Of a DNA stretch of 64,000 bases, positions 35,507-44,442 are shown piece after piece. Position 1 is the stretch's first letter. Each line of letters begins with the position of its first letter. This DNA comes from Flavobacteriaceae bacterium D16 (GTDB lineage Bacteria > Bacteroidota > Bacteroidia > Flavobacteriales > Flavobacteriaceae), in contig JAJTJC010000036.1 of assembly GCA_021295155.1 (NCBI GenBank), forward strand, positions 992,001 through 1,056,000, in the 5' to 3' direction. Under the pieces are notes generated by a model that was not told the DNA's origin, did not search any database, and saw nothing but the letters and a program-made list of their open reading frames with translations. A program made the position numbers and the translations under genes.

Positions 35507-38500
35507 CTAGTTTAGTTTATAGTGCACCTGCTGTTCCTCCAGGGCAGCTAGCAATTCACTGGTAATTTGAACTTTCTGTTTTCTACTGGCCAGCGTTACT
35601 TTAATTTCCTCTTCAAGTTCGTAAATGGTAAAACTGAGCGGGTGTTTTCCCTTGTATGATATCAGGGTATCTTTTAGTTGGCTGATCTGATCCTCTTTTA
35701 CCTGTTCCAGACTCATTTTAATAGTCAGCCTTTTGGCAAAGGTCTCCATGGCTTCCTGCAGCAGCAGGAATTGGTTAAACTGCAATCGTGGATCGCCTTT
35801 CAGGCCGGTATCCCTATTTACCCAACCCTCGCGGACGAATACCTTGATCAGGATAAATGAATTGATCATAAGGAAATGCCTGAACTTCAGGTATTCCTCC
35901 CCGAAAATCCGGAATTCATGGGTATCGGTATAGTCTTCAACCGTAAAGATTGCCCAGCCCTTCCCGTTTTTGGATATCCTGTGCTGGACATCGGTAATTA
36001 CACCAGCGAATGTCAGTTCCCGGTTAAGAAAATCTTCTGGCCTGCTGAAAAACGACACGCTAGCATTACAGAACGCCTGTATCTCCTTCTGGAAATCGTC
36101 CAGGGGATGCCCGGAAATGTAGATACCCACTACCTCTTTCTCCCGGCGTAATTTTTCCATGGTACCCCATTCCTCACAAGGGGGGATTGAGGGTTCCGGA
36201 ATTTGTACTTCACTTGCCTCACCAAATAAGCTTACCTGGGATGAATTGGCGTTTTCCTGCCATTTTGCCCCGTATTTGATGATTTTCTCCAGGAAACTTA
36301 TCCCATCTCCCTCATGATGGAAATACTGTGCCCTGTGGCTATTCCCCATGGAATCGAATCCCCCGGCAAGAGCCAGGTTTTCAAATGCTTTCTTATTGGC
36401 AGCCCTCAGGTCTATACGTTTGGCAAGGTCGAATACGGAATTATAATGTCCATTGGCCTTTCGTTCAGATACGATAGTTTCCACCGCTGAACGCCCCACA
36501 CCTTTTATAGCTCCCATCCCAAAACGGATGGCATTGTTTTGGTTTACGGCAAATTTGTAATAGGATTCATTGACATCCGGTCCCAGTACTTCCAGTCCCA
36601 TCCGCTTGCATTCTTCCATAAAGAAGGTCACCTGCTTGATATCGTTCATATTGTTAGACAGAACGGCCGCCATATATTCTGCTGGGTAATGTGCTTTGAG
36701 GTAAGCGGTCTGATAGGCAATGTATGCATAACAGGTAGAGTGACTCTTGTTAAAGGCATAAGAAGCGAAAGCCTCCCAGTCTTTCCAGATTTTTTCAAGT
36801 ATATCCCTGGGATGTCCCCGTTCTTCCCCTCCGTTTAAGAATTTCGGCTTGAGTTTTTGCAGCAAGGCAAAGATCTTTTTACCCATGGCTTTTCGAAGCA
36901 CATCAGCTTCGCCCTTGGAGAAGCCTGCTAACTTTTGAGATAACAACATCACCTGCTCCTGGTAAACGGTAATCCCATAGGTCTCCTTAAGGTTATCCTC
37001 CATTTCCGGAAGGTCGTAGGTGATATCCTCTTTTCCGTGTTTCCTGGCAATGAAACTGGGAATGTATTCCATGGGGCCAGGCCGGTAAAGCGCATTCATA
37101 GCGATGAGGTCGTCAAAAACCGTGGGTTTCAGGTCTTTCAGGTGTTTCTGCATCCCAATGGATTCGTACTGGAAGATACCTACCGTATCTCCACGCTGGA
37201 ATAATTCATAGGTCTTCTCATCATCCAGCGGAAAATCATCCGGCACCAACTGTATCCCCTGACGGGCTTTTACGATCTTCACCGTGTCCTTGATCAGGGT
37301 CAGGGTTTTGAGCCCGAGGAAATCCATCTTAAGCAACCCGGCACTTTCCACCACCGAATTGTCGAATTGGGTGACATATAAATCCGAGTCCTTGGCTGTG
37401 GCTACCGGCACAAAATTGGTAATGTCATCCGGGGTAATAATTACTCCACAGGCGTGAATCCCTGTGTTTCTTAAGGACCCCTCTAATACTCTCGCAAGAT
37501 TTACGGTTTCGGCTTCCAGGTCTTCTCCTTCGGAAATATTCAGGAGCTGGTTTACCTTATCCATTTCATCGGCCCGAAATTTTTTCTTCAGATCACTTTC
37601 CGCTACCCCAAAGATCTTCCCAAACTTCGCCATATTGGGAATGAGTTTGGCCAGACGGTCCGCATCATTCAGTGGAAGGTCCAATACCCGTGCTGTGTCC
37701 CGGATACTCGATTTGGCAGCCATGGTCCCATAGGTAATGATTTGGGCTACCTGGTTGGCTCCGTATTTGTTAATCACATAATCCATGACTTTACCCCGGC
37801 CTTCATCGTCAAAATCAATATCGATATCCGGCATGGATACTCGATCAGGATTAAGGAAACGCTCAAAAAGTAAATCGTATTTGAGCGGGTCTATATTGGT
37901 AATGCCCAGGCAATAGGCGACTACAGATCCGGCGGCAGACCCTCGTCCGGGACCTACAGATACACCCATATTACGGGCCTCGCGGATAAAATCTTCCACA
38001 ATCAGGAAGTAGCCGGGATACCCCGAATTTTCAATGGTACCAAGCTCAAAATCAATACGTTCGCTAATGGCGTCGGTGATTTCCCCATAGCGCTTTTTGG
38101 CACCTTCATAGGTGATATGCCTCAGGTATTTATTTTCTCCTCGCGTACCACCGTCTTTCTGGTCTTCTGCTTCCTGGAACTCTTCCGGTATATCAAACTG
38201 GGGCAGGAGTACTTCCCGTGCCAGCTCATAGGTCTCTATCTTGTCAACAATTTCCTGCAGATTGAGGATAGACTCCGGCAGGTCCTTAAAGAGGGACTTC
38301 ATTGCCTCAGGCGACTTAAAGTAATATTCCTGATTTGGCAGTCCGTAGCGATACCCACGACCGCGACCAATCGGTGTGGCCTGTTTCTCACCATCTTTTA
38401 CACAAAGCAGGATGTCATGCGCGTTGGCATCTTCTTTATCGCAGTAATACGTGTTATTGGTAGCAACCAGCTTAACTTCGTGCCTTTGAGCCAGACTGAT

Positions 38501-39889
38501 CAGCACTTTATTGGCCCGATCTTCATCTTCCTGCCCGTGCCGCATGATCTCCATATAGAGGTCATCGCCAAACTGTTCTTTCCACCACAGCAAGGCTTCC
38601 TCGGCCTGTCTTTCACCCTGGTTAAGAATCTTGGCAGGGATTTCTCCATACAGGTTTCCAGTCAGGACAATTAGGTCTTCCTTATACTTGGTAATCAGAG
38701 TCTTGTCTATTCGGGGCACGTAATAAAAGCCATCCGTATAGGCCAGGGAAGACATCTTGGCCAGATTGTGATAGCCGTTTTTATTCTTGGCCAATAAGAC
38801 CACCTGGTACCCGTAATCCTTAATGTTTTTGTTGGTATGATCTTCACAGACGTGAAATTCACATCCGATTATGGGTTTGATAGGGTTCCAGCGCCGTTCT
38901 TCTCCTTTTTCTTCAGCTTCTTTGTTGCGCTCTTTCAGGCTTTTATTATATGCTTTTACCTCTTTGACGAAGTGGAAAGCGCCCATCATATTTGCATGAT
39001 CGCTTACTGCAACCGCAGGCATACCGAATTCAGCAGTTTTCTTAACCAAATCCTTAATCCGGATGGTGGATTGTAGGATGGAAAACTGGGAATGGTTGTG
39101 TAGGTGTACAAAAGTAGCATCTTCAAGTGATGCTATGTTTTCTTCAAGTTCCTGATGTGAAATATCACTATCTCCGGAAGCCAGTTGCTCCCTGATCTTA
39201 CGGGAGGCTTCTTTGAAATTGATATGTTTCAGGCCGATAAGGGCTATGGGCTCCGGATGGGCCTTGGTAAAATTTGCAGGATAGTCCGGATCAGATTTTA
39301 GCTGGGAGGCCGAAAACTCCCCTCTTCGGATCAGTTCAAAAAAGCAGCGGGTAGTGGCTTCCACATCGGCAGTGGCATTATGGGCCTCTACAAAGGATTC
39401 TTCAAAAAGGAAGGCGTGCAATTCAGAAAGGGTAGGAAGTTTGAATTTACCGCCACGGCCACCCGGAATCTTACATAAAAGGGCAGTTTCTTCGGTACAG
39501 GTATCCAGAACCGGCAGGGATTCCATTTCATTAGGGAGCCCCTGACGTAGAAATTCTGCGCCCATGATATTCATATCAAAGCCAACATTCTGACCAACTA
39601 CAAATTTGGCTTTGACCAATACTTCACGAAAGTGATCCAATACCACCTCCAGTGTTTCACCTTGCTGTTCTGCCAATTCGGTGGAGATACCGTGGATTAC
39701 CTCTGAGTCATATGGAATGGTATATCCTTCAGGTTTTATCAGATAATCCTGCTGGTCCAGTAACTCACCCATTTCATCGTGTAACTGCCAGGCAATCTGT
39801 ACGCATCTTGGCCAGTTATCGAGATCACTCAAAGGAGCATCCCAGCGTTTTGGTAATCCAGTGGTTTCGGTATCAAAAATTAAGTACAT
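35507..39889 (-). CDS. dnaE: DNA polymerase III alpha subunit with fused N-terminal DnaQ-like exonuclease
   Basis: A 1460-residue replicative polymerase. The start is set at the ATG 39889 (MYLIFDTETTGLP), because the exonuclease domain normally begins there; the frame continues 14 codons upstream. Residues 1-190 are a DEDDh 3'-5' exonuclease (DTETTG, VGQNVGFD, HNATADVEAT). A PHP domain follows from about 275 (FVHLHNHSQFSIL, AVSDHANMMG), then the polymerase palm with the catalytic pair in PDIDIDFDDEGR and KMDFLGLKTL. Fingers (YQEQVMLLSQ, FNKSHSTCYA), a helix-hairpin-helix, an OB fold and a C-terminal tail complete it. This DnaQ-DnaE fusion is a usual arrangement in Bacteroidota and supplies proofreading in cis. 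Confidence 0.96.
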   Translation of the reverse strand: MYLIFDTETTGLPKRWDAPLSDLDNWPRCVQIAWQLHDEMGELLDQQDYLIKPEGYTIPYDSEVIHGISTELAEQQGETLEVVLDHFREVLVKAKFVVGQNVGFDMNIMGAEFLRQGLPNEMESLPVLDTCTEETALLCKIPGGRGGKFKLPTLSELHAFLFEESFVEAHNATADVEATTRCFFELIRRGEFSASQLKSDPDYPANFTKAHPEPIALIGLKHINFKEASRKIREQLASGDSDISHQELEENIASLEDATFVHLHNHSQFSILQSTIRIKDLVKKTAEFGMPAVAVSDHANMMGAFHFVKEVKAYNKSLKERNKEAEEKGEERRWNPIKPIIGCEFHVCEDHTNKNIKDYGYQVVLLAKNKNGYHNLAKMSSLAYTDGFYYVPRIDKTLITKYKEDLIVLTGNLYGEIPAKILNQGERQAEEALLWWKEQFGDDLYMEIMRHGQEDEDRANKVLISLAQRHEVKLVATNNTYYCDKEDANAHDILLCVKDGEKQATPIGRGRGYRYGLPNQEYYFKSPEAMKSLFKDLPESILNLQEIVDKIETYELAREVLLPQFDIPEEFQEAEDQKDGGTRGENKYLRHITYEGAKKRYGEITDAISERIDFELGTIENSGYPGYFLIVEDFIREARNMGVSVGPGRGSAAGSVVAYCLGITNIDPLKYDLLFERFLNPDRVSMPDIDIDFDDEGRGKVMDYVINKYGANQVAQIITYGTMAAKSSIRDTARVLDLPLNDADRLAKLIPNMAKFGKIFGVAESDLKKKFRADEMDKVNQLLNISEGEDLEAETVNLARVLEGSLRNTGIHACGVIITPDDITNFVPVATAKDSDLYVTQFDNSVVESAGLLKMDFLGLKTLTLIKDTVKIVKARQGIQLVPDDFPLDDEKTYELFQRGDTVGIFQYESIGMQKHLKDLKPTVFDDLIAMNALYRPGPMEYIPSFIARKHGKEDITYDLPEMEDNLKETYGITVYQEQVMLLSQKLAGFSKGEADVLRKAMGKKIFALLQKLKPKFLNGGEERGHPRDILEKIWKDWEAFASYAFNKSHSTCYAYIAYQTAYLKAHYPAEYMAAVLSNNMNDIKQVTFFMEECKRMGLEVLGPDVNESYYKFAVNQNNAIRFGMGAIKGVGRSAVETIVSERKANGHYNSVFDLAKRIDLRAANKKAFENLALAGGFDSMGNSHRAQYFHHEGDGISFLEKIIKYGAKWQENANSSQVSLFGEASEVQIPEPSIPPCEEWGTMEKLRREKEVVGIYISGHPLDDFQKEIQAFCNASVSFFSRPEDFLNRELTFAGVITDVQHRISKNGKGWAIFTVEDYTDTHEFRIFGEEYLKFRHFLMINSFILIKVFVREGWVNRDTGLKGDPRLQFNQFLLLQEAMETFAKRLTIKMSLEQVKEDQISQLKDTLISYKGKHPLSFTIYELEEEIKVTLASRKQKVQITSELLAALEEQQVHYKLN

Positions 39890-40069
39890 ACTATACTCTT
39901 GGTTGGGTAAGAAGGCTATAAAAATAGGCAAATGAACGCATGGGGAAAAGGGTAGTTATCAGGAGTTATTAACGCATTGAATAGCGCCGTATTTAAAGGA
40001 TGAAATACGTAATTGCCAGTAATGGTCATCCTCTTGATAACCAAGCTCTAAAATAATAATTCTTAGGTA

Positions 40070-40100
40070 TTGTGCATTAAAAGAAATAAAGTATCTTTGC
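40070..40100 (+). promoter_or_regulatory. rpsP operon promoter
   Basis: TTG (40070-40072) and TATCTTTG (40093-40100), 23 bases from TTG to TA, a full match to the Bacteroidota consensus. The leader would be about 57 bases. Confidence 0.75.
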
Positions 40101-40163
40101 CGTCCTTTTAAGGAATAAAGAATTAATAACCGAGGGTCGGGAACCCTACAAAATTAATGTGAT

Positions 40164-40799
40164 ATGCCAGTTAGAATTAGACTTCAAAGACACGGAAAAA
40201 AAGGAAAACCTTTCTATTGGATAGTAGCCGCTGATTCGCGTGCTAAGCGAGATGGAAAATTCCTTGAAAAATTAGGGATATACAATCCCAACACAGATCC
40301 GGCGACCATAGACCTTAACGTAGACAACTCTGTTCAGTGGTTAGATAAGGGAGCACAGCCCTCGCATACCGCTAAACGCATTCTTTCTTATAAAGGGGTT
40401 TTGCTAAAACATCACCTGCAAGGTGGCGTTAGGAAGGGAGCCCTTACTGAAGAACAGGCTGAAGAAAAATTCCAGGCCTGGGTTTCAGAGAAAGAAAAAG
40501 CCATAGCCAACAAAACTTCAAGTCTCGAAAAAGCACAGGCAGATGCCAAAGCTAAAGCACTTGAGGCTGAAAAAGAAGTTAACGAGAAGCGTGCACAAGC
40601 TGCTGCGGAAGCAGAAGCTGCTGAATTGGCTGAGGCGGAAGCTGCCAATGAAGAGGTACAGGCTGAAGCTACCCCGGAAGCCGAAGTTACTGAAGTTGCT
40701 GAAGCCACTGAAACCGCTGAAGCGGCTCCTGAGGCAGAAGCTCCTGCCGCTGAGACGACAGAAGAAGCTGCACCTGAGGAATCAGCTAAAGAAGAATAG
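40164..40799 (+). CDS. rpsP: 30S ribosomal protein S16 with long acidic C-terminal tail
   Basis: A 211-residue protein. Residues 1-80 are the S16 core (MPVRIRLQRHGKKGKPFYWIV, DGKFLEKLGIYNPNT, WLDKGAQPSHTAKRIL), a structural protein of the small ribosomal subunit. Residues 90-211 are an added tail: a charged helix, then a low-complexity Ala/Glu/Thr-rich part (AEAEAAELAEAEA, EAPAAETTEEAAPEE). E. coli S16 has 82 residues; long tails are usual in Bacteroidota, but this one is at the long end. It leads an operon with rimM (16 bases on) and has a consensus promoter. Confidence 0.96.
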   Translation: MPVRIRLQRHGKKGKPFYWIVAADSRAKRDGKFLEKLGIYNPNTDPATIDLNVDNSVQWLDKGAQPSHTAKRILSYKGVLLKHHLQGGVRKGALTEEQAEEKFQAWVSEKEKAIANKTSSLEKAQADAKAKALEAEKEVNEKRAQAAAEAEAAELAEAEAANEEVQAEATPEAEVTEVAEATETAEAAPEAEAPAAETTEEAAPEESAKEE

Positions 40800-40815
40800 A
40801 GAAAGCGGCAACACC

Positions 40816-41343
40816 ATGCTTAAGGAACAATGTTTCTACCTGGGCAAGATCGTTGCAAAACACAGCTATAAAGGGGAAGTCTTAGTTAAGTTAGACACAG
40901 ACGAACCCGAGATATACGAAAACATGGAATCAGTGTTTGTTTCTAGAGGAAACAACCTGGTTCCATTTTTTATTGAACGCTGCAGACTTCATAAATCCAA
41001 CCTGTTGCGAATCAAATTCGACGAGGTGAGCAGCGAATCGGAGGCCATTGCTCTTGTTGGTTCCGGACTCTTCCTGCCCCTGGAGATGCTTCCAAAATTG
41101 GAAGGGAATAAGTTTTATTACCATGAAGTTATAGGATTCCGTCTTGTTGACGAAAAATATGGGGATATAGGGGTCATTCAGGGAGTAAATGACCGTGCAG
41201 CCCAAGTGCTATTTGAGGCCGAAAAGGACGGGAAGACACTGCTGATTCCTGTAAATGATGATATAATCCTTAAGGTAGACCGTGAATCCAGGACCATCCA
41301 CGTAGCCACACCGGAGGGTTTGGTAGACCTTTACCTATTCTAG
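40816..41343 (+). CDS. rimM: 16S rRNA processing protein RimM
   Basis: A 175-residue ribosome maturation factor that binds S19 and helps form the 30S head. The N-terminal RimM domain (CFYLGKIVAKHSYKGEVLVKL) and C-terminal PRC-barrel (YYHEVIGFRLVDE, GVIQGVNDRAAQ, LIPVNDDII) are both present. The start at 40816 is chosen because the family begins just before this YLGKI segment; the frame upstream overlaps rpsP. It lies 16 bases after rpsP, the usual rpsP-rimM pairing, and 24 bases before trmN6. Confidence 0.95.
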   Translation: MLKEQCFYLGKIVAKHSYKGEVLVKLDTDEPEIYENMESVFVSRGNNLVPFFIERCRLHKSNLLRIKFDEVSSESEAIALVGSGLFLPLEMLPKLEGNKFYYHEVIGFRLVDEKYGDIGVIQGVNDRAAQVLFEAEKDGKTLLIPVNDDIILKVDRESRTIHVATPEGLVDLYLF

Positions 41344-41367
41344 TCATATACAAGGTAGTAAACGAAT

Positions 41368-42087
41368 ATGGCTGGGAGCAAACCATTTCGGTTCAAACAA
41401 TTCACTGTTCAACAAGACCGTTGTGCCATGAAAGTAGGTACAGACGGGGTACTGCTTGGTGCTTGGGCACCCATAGATCATAATCCTGTTTCTGTCCTCG
41501 ATATTGGGGCCGGTACAGGTTTGTTGTCCTTGATGATCGCTCAGAGAAGTTCTGCCGAAATCATAGATGCCATAGAAATACAGGATATGGCTTTTGAGCA
41601 ATGTGTGGAAAATTTCGAGGGCTCAAAATGGTCAGATAGGCTATATGCCTATCATGCTTCCCTGCAGGAATTTACCGAAGAAGTGGAAGACCAATACGAA
41701 TTGATCCTAAGCAATCCGCCTTTCCATTCGGAAATTCAGACCGGTGCGGATCCACAACGTGAAATGGCCAGACAAAACCTGTTCCTTCCCTTTCCGGAAC
41801 TTCTTGAAGGTGTTAGTAAATTATTGGATCGAAACGGAATTTTTGCGATCATTTTACCCCACAAGGAATCGGCCTCCTTTATTGAACTCGCCCTAGCAAA
41901 AAACTTGCACCCCATTAAGTTGCTCGCCGTTCGTGGCAACCCTGAAGTAGTAGTTAAGCGGAGCCTGATTGCATTTCAATTTGGCAGTACAGGATGTGAG
42001 CATAAAGAGCTGGTTATTGAGCATGGCAGGCATGAATATTCTGATGCATACATTGCACTTACCCGGGATTTTTACCTGAAAATGTAA
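41368..42087 (+). CDS. trmN6: tRNA1(Val) (adenine(37)-N6)-methyltransferase
   Basis: A 239-residue SAM-dependent methyltransferase of the YfiC/TrmN6 type. It starts with the family pattern FRFKQFTVQQDRCAMKVGTDGVLLGAW, followed by the SAM site DIGAGTG (residues 45-51) and the adenine N6-methyltransferase motif NPPF (116-119). The enzyme modifies A37 of tRNA-Val. It follows rimM by 24 bases, so translation-related genes are grouped. Other small-molecule or rRNA adenine targets are possible but less likely. Confidence 0.88.
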   Translation: MAGSKPFRFKQFTVQQDRCAMKVGTDGVLLGAWAPIDHNPVSVLDIGAGTGLLSLMIAQRSSAEIIDAIEIQDMAFEQCVENFEGSKWSDRLYAYHASLQEFTEEVEDQYELILSNPPFHSEIQTGADPQREMARQNLFLPFPELLEGVSKLLDRNGIFAIILPHKESASFIELALAKNLHPIKLLAVRGNPEVVVKRSLIAFQFGSTGCEHKELVIEHGRHEYSDAYIALTRDFYLKM

Positions 42088-42135
42088 CTTAGATCTGCAC
42101 CCCGGCAAAATCGTCTGAAATTGTATTCTGCTCCA

Positions 42136-42166
42136 TTGGACGATACACGGGCATTAAGTACCTTTG
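42136..42166 (+). promoter_or_regulatory. Promoter of the acyl-CoA dehydrogenase gene
   Basis: TTG (42136-42138) and TACCTTTG (42159-42166) with 23 bases from TTG to TA, 17 bases before the ATG. Confidence 0.7.
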
Positions 42167-42182
42167 TTAAAAATCGAAAAGA

Positions 42183-43361
42183 ATGAAACCCGACCTCTTT
42201 GAAGCCCCTGATTATTTCAATTTAGACGATCTTTTAAGTGAAGAACACAAGCTTGTTCGGGATGCAGCGCGCAGTTGGGTAAAGCGCGATGTTTCACCCA
42301 TTATTGAGGAGTTTGCCCAAAAGGCAGAATTTCCTGAGCAAATCCTGAATGGCCTTGCTGAAATAGGGGCCTTTGGACCCTATATTCCCGAGGAATATGG
42401 TGGAGCTGGGCTGGACCAGATCAGCTATGGGATTATTATGCAGGAGATCGAAAGGGGAGACAGTGGTGTCCGGTCTACGGCCTCCGTACAATCTTCCCTG
42501 GTCATGTACCCCATCTATGCTTATGGTTCGGAAGAACAGCGTAAAAAATACCTGCCCAAGCTGGCTACAGGCGAACTGATGGGCTGTTTTGGGCTAACCG
42601 AACCCGACCATGGTTCCAATCCGGGGGGTATGGTTACCAATTTTAAGGACATGGGCGATCATTTTCTCCTTAATGGGGCAAAACTCTGGATCTCCAATTC
42701 TCCTTTTGCTGATATTGCTATCGTCTGGGCCAAAAACGAAGAAGGAAGGATCCATGGGCTTATCGTGGAACGCGGAATGGAAGGTTTTTCTACCCCGGAG
42801 ACGCATAACAAATGGTCACTTCGGGCTTCAGCCACCGGGGAACTTATCTTCGACAATGTGAAGGTGCCCAAAGAAAACCTCCTTCCAGGGAAAAATGGCT
42901 TGGGGGCTCCACTGGGTTGCCTGGATTCTGCCCGTTATGGGATTGCCTGGGGAGCTATAGGGGCTGCCATGGATTGCTACGATACGGCACTTCGTTACGC
43001 CAAAGAACGCATCCAATTTGGAAAGCCAATTGCCGCTACCCAGTTACAACAAAAGAAACTGGCAGAAATGATCACTGAGATAACCAAGGCACAACTACTA
43101 GCGTTCCGTCTGGGACAACTCAAGAATGAGAGCAGGGCCACAACTGCCCAGATTTCCATGGCCAAAAGAAATAATGTGGATATGGCAATCAAAATTGCAC
43201 GGGAAGCCAGGCAGGTACTTGGAGGAATGGGGATCACCGGGGAATACAGCATCATGCGTCATATGATGAACCTTGAATCTGTCATTACCTATGAAGGAAC
43301 TCATGATATCCACCTCCTGATCACCGGTGCAGATATCACGGGTCATCAGGCCTTCAAATAA
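42183..43361 (+). CDS. Acyl-CoA dehydrogenase, glutaryl-CoA dehydrogenase type
   Basis: A 392-residue flavoprotein with family signatures GCFGLTEPDHGSNPG (substrate/FAD loop), KLWISNSPFADI, QFGKPIAATQLQQKKLA and QVLGGMGITGEYSIMRHMMNLE. The catalytic base Glu371 lies in TYEGTHDIH, the C-terminal position used by glutaryl-CoA dehydrogenase, and the overall sequence (N-terminal DYFNLDDLLSEEHKLVRD) is close to that group. The enzyme would convert glutaryl-CoA to crotonyl-CoA in lysine and tryptophan breakdown. It stands alone with its own promoter. A general short-chain acyl-CoA dehydrogenase is the alternative. Confidence 0.85.
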   Translation: MKPDLFEAPDYFNLDDLLSEEHKLVRDAARSWVKRDVSPIIEEFAQKAEFPEQILNGLAEIGAFGPYIPEEYGGAGLDQISYGIIMQEIERGDSGVRSTASVQSSLVMYPIYAYGSEEQRKKYLPKLATGELMGCFGLTEPDHGSNPGGMVTNFKDMGDHFLLNGAKLWISNSPFADIAIVWAKNEEGRIHGLIVERGMEGFSTPETHNKWSLRASATGELIFDNVKVPKENLLPGKNGLGAPLGCLDSARYGIAWGAIGAAMDCYDTALRYAKERIQFGKPIAATQLQQKKLAEMITEITKAQLLAFRLGQLKNESRATTAQISMAKRNNVDMAIKIAREARQVLGGMGITGEYSIMRHMMNLESVITYEGTHDIHLLITGADITGHQAFK

Positions 43362-43368
43362 GGGATAT

Positions 43369-44427
43369 TTACTCCGGAAAATACTTTTTAATCACCTCAT
43401 TCAGAAAAGGCCTTTCCGCTTCTGCCAATGCAGCAAACTTAAATAAGGCCAGGCAGCGGTCCAGGTTTTGATTGGGATAATTAACCCGATAATACAGGTC
43501 GCCCAGCAGATAATCCGTTAGTGCCCTTAATCCGTGAAGGAAAGGCATTAATTGTGCTCCATAAGTCAGGGATTCAATTTCCTCAGGGCTAAGTGGAGGT
43601 GCAGCCTGGCTTAAACCAGAAACAAATGCTTCACAATAATTTCGGTTAAAGCTGATCTTATCCAGATCCCGCTCATCTTCAGGGGCTGGATTTACAATAG
43701 TTCGCAAGGCATCACCAAAATCAAAGTGAAAATAGCCCGGCATTAGGGTATCCAAATCTATCAGGCATAGCGCTTTTCCGTCCTCTTTTGAGAATAGGAA
43801 ATTGCTCATTTTGGTGTCGTTGTGGCAAATCCGTAAGGGTAGGCGTTTGGCTTCCATTTCCAACAGCCTCGCTCCTTTTGCCAGGGCAATTTTGATGGCC
43901 GTACCAGCTTTTTGTTTTCGATCTGAGGACGATCTTTCAAGGGCCTTATCAAACTGACCGAATCTTCTTGAAAGGGAATGGAAATCAGGAAGGAATACTT
44001 TGTACTGCTCTGGTTTGGCTTTTTTTAAAAGGTCGTGAAGAACCCCTAGAATACGTCCAGCTTCCGAGGCCATTTGCTCGCTTGTGCAGAAGAAGTAGCT
44101 ACAGCTTTCCGGGACAAAGGTCATTAAACGCCAATATTCCCCTGAGGGGGTCTTTAGAAAAGGAGCGCCTGTTTTGGTTGGTATCAATTCAGGTCCGGAA
44201 TAATCAGACCGTTGCAGGGAGATCAGGGCAAGGCTCATATTATCCATCAAAGCTGTTATGTCCTCAAATACCTGAGTATTCAATTGTTGGAGAACATAGG
44301 CCGGCTTTCCTCCATAGGCTATAGCATAGGATCTGTTGATATAACCGGCGTTCAAAGATAGAATGCGGGAAGGATCTTTCGGGACAGGGAAACCGCTAAG
44401 AACGGCATTTATTTCCTTTTGTCCCAT
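43369..44427 (-). CDS. Aminoglycoside phosphotransferase-fold kinase, probably N-acetylhexosamine/sugar 1-kinase
   Basis: A 352-residue kinase with the APH/choline kinase catalytic pattern HNDTKMSN (His202, Asp204, Asn209) and metal-binding IDLD (Asp224, Asp226). The N-terminal lobe shows GYINRSYAI and YVLQQLN, as in NahK-type hexosamine 1-kinases. It starts 15 bases after a sugar nucleotidyltransferase gene on the same strand; such pairs convert a free sugar to sugar 1-phosphate and then to NDP-sugar. The sugar cannot be named from sequence. Convergent to the acyl-CoA dehydrogenase gene with 7 bases between. Confidence 0.78.
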   Translation of the reverse strand: MGQKEINAVLSGFPVPKDPSRILSLNAGYINRSYAIAYGGKPAYVLQQLNTQVFEDITALMDNMSLALISLQRSDYSGPELIPTKTGAPFLKTPSGEYWRLMTFVPESCSYFFCTSEQMASEAGRILGVLHDLLKKAKPEQYKVFLPDFHSLSRRFGQFDKALERSSSDRKQKAGTAIKIALAKGARLLEMEAKRLPLRICHNDTKMSNFLFSKEDGKALCLIDLDTLMPGYFHFDFGDALRTIVNPAPEDERDLDKISFNRNYCEAFVSGLSQAAPPLSPEEIESLTYGAQLMPFLHGLRALTDYLLGDLYYRVNYPNQNLDRCLALFKFAALAEAERPFLNEVIKKYFPE

Positions 44428-44442
44428 CTTGTATTTGTTTTG

